Assembly: GCA_947243795.1 (NCBI GenBank)
Contig: OX365935.1
Span: forward strand, 682,001 to 746,000
Source of the DNA: Saccharomyces uvarum
Lineage: Eukaryota; Ascomycota; Saccharomycetes; Saccharomycetales; Saccharomycetaceae
Length of the DNA stretch: 64,000 nucleotides
Direction of reading: 5' to 3'
The notes below the pieces were generated by a model. It worked only from the letters and a program-made list of their open reading frames with translations. It searched no databases and was not told where the DNA came from. The translations under genes were made by a program, and so were the position numbers. Below are positions 59,373-64,000 of the stretch, one piece after another. The first letter of the stretch is position 1. Each line of letters starts with the position of its first letter.

Positions 59373-62300
59373 ATGTCCACTACCCAGAGTTTGTTAACCT
59401 CGATACAGTCCGGGGTGCGCACCGTGTCTCCTGAGACGCACCAGCAGACGATTGCCGCGATTAACAGATTTCAGGACGATCCGGCACTGCTAAACTCCAT
59501 ACTGGCCAACTGCGTGCCCCCTTTGGCTGATTCGTTCTTCCATATGTCCCAGCAAGACCAGCGGCTCGCCGCAGAGCTGTTCTACAATCTTGATAAAGTC
59601 TCCCACTCAATGGTCCTTAAATCACTAGATACAAGTATTTTTAGATTGGACGACATCGTACACTATTTACGCAACCGAGCTCCGCCCTCTTCCTTCAACG
59701 ACGTCTTGTGCATCTATCTAAACCTGTCTTGGCTCAGCGTCATTCTGCTCTCCCCTTACACTTTCAAACACAGGCTCGACGAAACTCTTCGAGCATCAGC
59801 TCGGTTCGACACGTACCCCATCTGCGTCCCACCCATCAGTAAGATCAAGGCCGTTTTATACTTCAAAAACTACACACGCGGCTTCGACCAGATACCAGAA
59901 CCGGATCAGTCAAACGTCCCGTTGCTCAACCAGTTTCTTAAACTGTTCGTTCGCTCGCAGAACCCAAGAACGTACTTCTCGGAGCACGATCTACTGCATC
60001 TACTACAGCTTGCCCTGTCTGCTCGGGCAATCAAGCTCTTACCCAAACTGTTCCAGCTTGCGTACGACCACGCATCCGACAATGTCCTCGACGCCATAGT
60101 AGAGTTTTTTCACGACCATCTGGATTCGGATTCCACGGATACGCGGTTCCAGTTGTCGCACTCCTTTGCCAAGATCATCAAGTTCCTCCACCAAGTGGAC
60201 CCGTCGTCGTCCCTCGAACTCAGTGAGTACACCATCGAAAACACTGTTTCCATGCTACAGGAGCCGTCGGACTCTATTGACAGCAACGAGCTGCACACCT
60301 CTCTCTTGCTCGTTGCTGAATTGGCTCTGGCGAAAATCCTCCCCGAGGAACTCATCAATCGTGTCCTGACCCACATCATCCCCAGGACCTGCCATTTCCA
60401 GCAATCTCAATTCCAGATTATCAAGGGCCATCATATTAGAGACTCGACTAATTTCATCATCTGGTCTATAATAAGATCAAACAATAACAACTTGGCCCCT
60501 CTGATACTGCAATCCCTATTGTCCCACCTACTGATAAACGCCTTTTTCGATCCTGAACTAATAATCAGATACTCGAGTTTTGCTGCTCTCCAGGAACTAT
60601 TAGGCAGGTCCAATAAATCTTTGGCGCTGGACCAAACGGATATAGCCGCCATATTGCAGGCAAACTGGAAAGACTTGCCAAACTCATTTGAAAACAACTC
60701 AAACCTAATTCGTAGACTGTTCAATCCTGCAAGCACCGCCAACACGGCTGTCTGTGTGTGGGACATTTTTGTTCATTGGTCCTTCAATTGGAATCTACTC
60801 CATAATTTACACTTGACCACGATGAAACTTAATTTAGATTACAATTTACTCCCGCTGATCAAATCGCAACTTGACCCACCGCATTTACTGCATTCCATTT
60901 CGAACAGACCTGGAAACTCGCTCATACAAAACTGTCAAATCTTGTACTTACATTTAAAACTATTTGAAAATGGAGTAAATCGCTCCAAGACAAGGCAGAT
61001 TTGTACAGACATTTTCCGAAATAGGATCAATTCACACTTCACTCTCCAAGGGAAACTGGAAATCACGAAAGTGAAAACAAAACACTACAATGATAACTCA
61101 CCCGAATCTTTTGAAATTTTTGTCATTCTGAAGTACTGGCAATTATTAGGGCAACATGATTTCGAACAAGAATTGTTTTGGAGATTCGTCACCATAATAG
61201 CGCCACAGAAAAAATTAACCCTATACAACGAATTCATCCCTATTACACAACAAATAATATCCCAATGTGTCGATCTAAACTATAAGACGGTAGTTCAATA
61301 CATTAGGTCAGGTAATGAATTGGCTTGCCACTTAATATGTCATTTACCTGATCAAGAAAAATTTTGCTCTCTTTTCTTTTCTCTGTTTCCTTCGTTGACA
61401 CCACAGTCCAAATCAATTCTGATAGATGAACTTGACAACCATTGGGAGAACAAAATAAGTGCTCTTCCGCCAAATTTCTATCAAAGGTTTTTTGACATCG
61501 TCATCAATTGTCTGGATGATTATACAATAACTCAGCAAGGTGACGTAGGACGTCTAGTAAGAGTAAAAGCGCTTAAACTTACACAGGCACATTTTGATTT
61601 GTTCTCTGGTAACGGCGACATCTTAAGGCCAAAATTAACAAGATTAGTGGCAGAGCCTGCCCTAGAGATTAAAAAAATAAGTTTCCAATTACTCGCTCCA
61701 ACTACGCCGCAAAATGTTGAATTATCTGACTCTTTGATACTCAATTTCCAACATGAACAAGGTCAAACTAAAGAATTCTGGAAAGGCTATATAATAAGCG
61801 CGGGAGCAATAAATTTTGCTGATTCTCAGCTGACTTCATCTATCGATTCATTCATTGTGTATTTCAGGTCTTTAACCGCTTGGCAAAAACTTGAGCTTTG
61901 TAATGATTTGATTAGAATAATACCAACCGCCAAACAAGTGGGTGAGTCCAAAAAACTCGATTTCAAACAAGATCCCTTAACGGGCGGCATGAGATTTGAT
62001 ACGGTAAAATTCGCCATTAATTGTTTAAAATTCTGGACAAGAATCATGGAGTCCGGGTTAGTTATTTTACACCGTGATTTCAATTTTCAAGGCGTCTTCG
62101 CCAAATTATATAATCTACACTTATTAGATTATGTGACATTGAGAGTTAACATCGTTAGATTCTTCCCCTTATTGGCGATCTCTTACCACCACACAATGAA
62201 GGAAACGACCGAAGAAAAAATTATATTTGATCTGGTCAATTCCATTTTAAAAAGGCTCTTGGTTCTTGTGAAGCGTGAATATAAAGCAACGAAATCAAGA

Positions 62301-62444
62301 TTTATGGCAGATCAAAATATTGCTTTACAGGGTATATTCCAAATACTACTGGAACTGGATGCCATGAGGCAACTTGAAGATTTACAGACTGCTTGTAGAA
62401 ATGCAGAGTTTATGAATATTTTAGAGTCTGATATTACTTTATAG
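59373..62444 (+). CDS. CIN1: Tubulin-folding cofactor D homolog Cin1
   Basis: Beta-tubulin folding/assembly factor (cofactor D), acting with Cin2, Pac2 and Cin4 in microtubule biogenesis; mutants lose chromosomes and are benomyl-sensitive. 1023 residues (1014 in S. cerevisiae). All-helical HEAT/armadillo-like sequence without catalytic motifs, as expected; starts [20 protein letters not shown]. The first 300 codons are GC-rich like the adjoining promoter and PUT4, then the composition returns to AT-rich, so the GC island ends inside the gene. Convergent with MNE1, only 31 bp between stop codons. Confidence 0.94.
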   Translation: MSTTQSLLTSIQSGVRTVSPETHQQTIAAINRFQDDPALLNSILANCVPPLADSFFHMSQQDQRLAAELFYNLDKVSHSMVLKSLDTSIFRLDDIVHYLRNRAPPSSFNDVLCIYLNLSWLSVILLSPYTFKHRLDETLRASARFDTYPICVPPISKIKAVLYFKNYTRGFDQIPEPDQSNVPLLNQFLKLFVRSQNPRTYFSEHDLLHLLQLALSARAIKLLPKLFQLAYDHASDNVLDAIVEFFHDHLDSDSTDTRFQLSHSFAKIIKFLHQVDPSSSLELSEYTIENTVSMLQEPSDSIDSNELHTSLLLVAELALAKILPEELINRVLTHIIPRTCHFQQSQFQIIKGHHIRDSTNFIIWSIIRSNNNNLAPLILQSLLSHLLINAFFDPELIIRYSSFAALQELLGRSNKSLALDQTDIAAILQANWKDLPNSFENNSNLIRRLFNPASTANTAVCVWDIFVHWSFNWNLLHNLHLTTMKLNLDYNLLPLIKSQLDPPHLLHSISNRPGNSLIQNCQILYLHLKLFENGVNRSKTRQICTDIFRNRINSHFTLQGKLEITKVKTKHYNDNSPESFEIFVILKYWQLLGQHDFEQELFWRFVTIIAPQKKLTLYNEFIPITQQIISQCVDLNYKTVVQYIRSGNELACHLICHLPDQEKFCSLFFSLFPSLTPQSKSILIDELDNHWENKISALPPNFYQRFFDIVINCLDDYTITQQGDVGRLVRVKALKLTQAHFDLFSGNGDILRPKLTRLVAEPALEIKKISFQLLAPTTPQNVELSDSLILNFQHEQGQTKEFWKGYIISAGAINFADSQLTSSIDSFIVYFRSLTAWQKLELCNDLIRIIPTAKQVGESKKLDFKQDPLTGGMRFDTVKFAINCLKFWTRIMESGLVILHRDFNFQGVFAKLYNLHLLDYVTLRVNIVRFFPLLAISYHHTMKETTEEKIIFDLVNSILKRLLVLVKREYKATKSRFMADQNIALQGIFQILLELDAMRQLEDLQTACRNAEFMNILESDITL

Positions 62445-62475
62445 AACGCAGACAGCAAAATACATGATCATTTTT

Positions 62476-64000
62476 TTATTGCTGTTTCTGAGAGCTTATA
62501 TAAGAAAGTAAGTCTTCTATTCTTTTTGAATATGACAAATCTAATTCTTGATTATACTGTCCATCACTTGCGCTTGCGCTAAACAAATATTGCAGTCTTA
62601 ACTCTTTACCTCTTTTCTCTTCACAATCTTGAAAAGTTTCAGAGTCCATATCGAATAATGTCTCTTCCTCCCCAAAAATATTACGCAGTTTAGCTTTGCT
62701 TATTGATCGAATATTAGTTTCTTCTAGATGATTTAATCGCTCTTCGACATACCATTCATTAACATCGCCTGTTATCTGCACAACCCTATCAGTATTTTCC
62801 TGCAGATCGATTTCCAAATTAGAAAGCCATCCAGAGATCACATCTACAATCTGGTTTGGCAATCTCCATAAAAACTTATCACTAAACTTGTCAAAGTAAA
62901 GGAATTTGTGACTGTGTGTAGACAACAAATTATAAAAGACAAAATAGAAATAATCGCAATCAGAATAGTTTTTGCAAGGCTTTAACATCGAGAGAAAATC
63001 ATGTACACTAAATTGATAGCCAATTTCTTTCAATCGGTTAAACAAAGTTAGTAAAGAAATCTTGGTGGAAGGGGCTCGAGACATAGCGTGAAAGAAGTAA
63101 TGGAAACTGGAATTTTCTCTGTTGTCAACTATATTCTCTGTCATTAAAAATGGTTGCCATAGATTCCTTTCATATATCATATGCTCTACAATCAATAACA
63201 TGAAATTGATATTTTTATGGGTAGATAGGCGGTTGAGTAAAATATCAACAAAAAATGCCCTTAACGGAAGGGACGTGGATTCCGTCGGCATATAATCATC
63301 AAATTCATCAATGTACTGTTTCCATACTTCTACGCTCGGAGGTAAATCCTTTAATTTAAACGATAAAGAATGAAGAAATGACTTTTGCTCGAAAGGTTGA
63401 AAGTTCCTTTTTGCCAAGAAATTCAGACATTGTTTCAAACTCATCTCGGATGATGAGTTTACCATTTCAAAATGCCTAGCTTTAACAGAAACAAATGATG
63501 TTTTGTTCAAAGTTTCAATGATTTTGAAGCAGGAATGATTTTCACATAATTGTACCAAATTCGAAGAATCGTGCTGGTCGAAATGAAAGTTCCACCTAGA
63601 AGATAAGCTCGTCAAAATCTGGCACACCTCGTTCTCCATACCTTGTGTTACTAATAGTTCTAAGCTTTTAACCAAATAAGAACTGAATAATTCTAACGTT
63701 TGAATATCCCTATCATGGGTATTCGAGATTACAGAATCGAAATCCACAATACACGAATACAAGCATTGCAATACATTTGTCCACTGGCACGTCTCCACAT
63801 AAAATGCCAACTGAGTTAAACTGGCCAACAACGGACCTTCCGCATTTTCCCTAAATAGTTCTTGCATCGCCTCTAAATAGTAGGTCGACTCTGATTTAAC
63901 GACTAATAGGCCACAGTTCCTCAAAAACCTGGCATTTGATTGAAATTTCTTTTTGCCAGTGAAAGAGTTAGTTTTAAGGAAATAATAACGATCAAGTAAT
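62476..64000 (-). CDS. MNE1: Mne1, mitochondrial COX1 intron-splicing factor (N-terminus outside the window)
   Basis: Mitochondrial matrix protein needed for splicing of the aI5-beta group I intron of COX1. The frame stays open to the window edge, so about 508 C-terminal codons of the roughly 663-codon gene are present; the leftmost part read is DRYYFLKTNSFTGKKKFQSN. No recognisable domain; helical, Leu/Phe-rich sequence ending in YISSQKQQ. Assigned by position next to CIN1 and general resemblance. Confidence 0.9.
   Translation of the reverse strand, partial: LLDRYYFLKTNSFTGKKKFQSNARFLRNCGLLVVKSESTYYLEAMQELFRENAEGPLLASLTQLAFYVETCQWTNVLQCLYSCIVDFDSVISNTHDRDIQTLELFSSYLVKSLELLVTQGMENEVCQILTSLSSRWNFHFDQHDSSNLVQLCENHSCFKIIETLNKTSFVSVKARHFEMVNSSSEMSLKQCLNFLAKRNFQPFEQKSFLHSLSFKLKDLPPSVEVWKQYIDEFDDYMPTESTSLPLRAFFVDILLNRLSTHKNINFMLLIVEHMIYERNLWQPFLMTENIVDNRENSSFHYFFHAMSRAPSTKISLLTLFNRLKEIGYQFSVHDFLSMLKPCKNYSDCDYFYFVFYNLLSTHSHKFLYFDKFSDKFLWRLPNQIVDVISGWLSNLEIDLQENTDRVVQITGDVNEWYVEERLNHLEETNIRSISKAKLRNIFGEEETLFDMDSETFQDCEEKRGKELRLQYLFSASASDGQYNQELDLSYSKRIEDLLSYISSQKQQ

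Overview
This is nuclear DNA from a budding yeast of the genus Saccharomyces. The gene order MYO2–SNC2–PDR10–SCD5–MIP1–VMA4–MRS2–ALA1–KRE5–TEA1–YOR338W–UBC11–RPA43–RPA190–YOR342C–tRNA-Met–TYE7–tRNA-Pro–REV1–PYK2–PUT4–CIN1–MNE1 is that of the right arm of S. cerevisiae chromosome XV. The proteins are close to the S. cerevisiae ones but differ at many positions (for example the Snc2 N-terminus, the Mip1 and Put4 N-termini, and parts of Rev1 and Pdr10). The source is therefore probably another Saccharomyces species. I cannot tell from memory which; S. uvarum/eubayanus, S. kudriavzevii and S. arboricola are all possible.

Layout. Bases 1-41 kb are dense, ordinary housekeeping sequence: vesicle transport (MYO2, SNC2, SCD5), a pleiotropic drug-resistance ABC transporter (PDR10), mitochondrial DNA polymerase and Mg channel (MIP1, MRS2), a V-ATPase subunit (VMA4), alanyl-tRNA synthetase (ALA1), an ER cell-wall factor (KRE5), a zinc-cluster regulator (TEA1), an E2 enzyme (UBC11) and two RNA polymerase I subunits (RPA43, RPA190) on either side of one divergent promoter region. 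From 51.6 kb to the end come REV1, PYK2, PUT4, CIN1 and MNE1 (the last cut by the window edge). MYO2 is cut at the left edge.

The unusual part is the gene-poor 41-51.6 kb stretch, which holds two tRNA genes and TYE7. Between TYE7 and the tRNA-Pro gene lie an intact DUP240-family membrane protein gene and then, at 47.9-49.9 kb, the remains of a 2-micron-type plasmid. The remnant includes a nearly full-length but broken REP2, an FRT recombination site with two well-kept 13-bp Flp-binding elements, an inverted-repeat segment carrying the FLP C-terminus, a second decayed REP2 fragment joined at the edge of the FRT spacer, and a divergent ORF that sits where FLP should start and may be its N-terminus. 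The order REP2 / FLP-tail / FRT is the same as on the circular 2-micron plasmid, so this looks like a captured plasmid. I recognised no Ty element or solo LTR in the window.

MYO2, SNC2, YOR338W, YOR342C and PYK2 are whole-genome-duplication partners of MYO4, SNC1, FUN19, YAL037W and CDC19 on chromosome I, so the window is one half of a known duplicated block. Start codons were re-chosen by conservation and by presence of a true ATG for PDR10, MIP1, VMA4, ALA1, YOR342C, REV1, PYK2 and PUT4.
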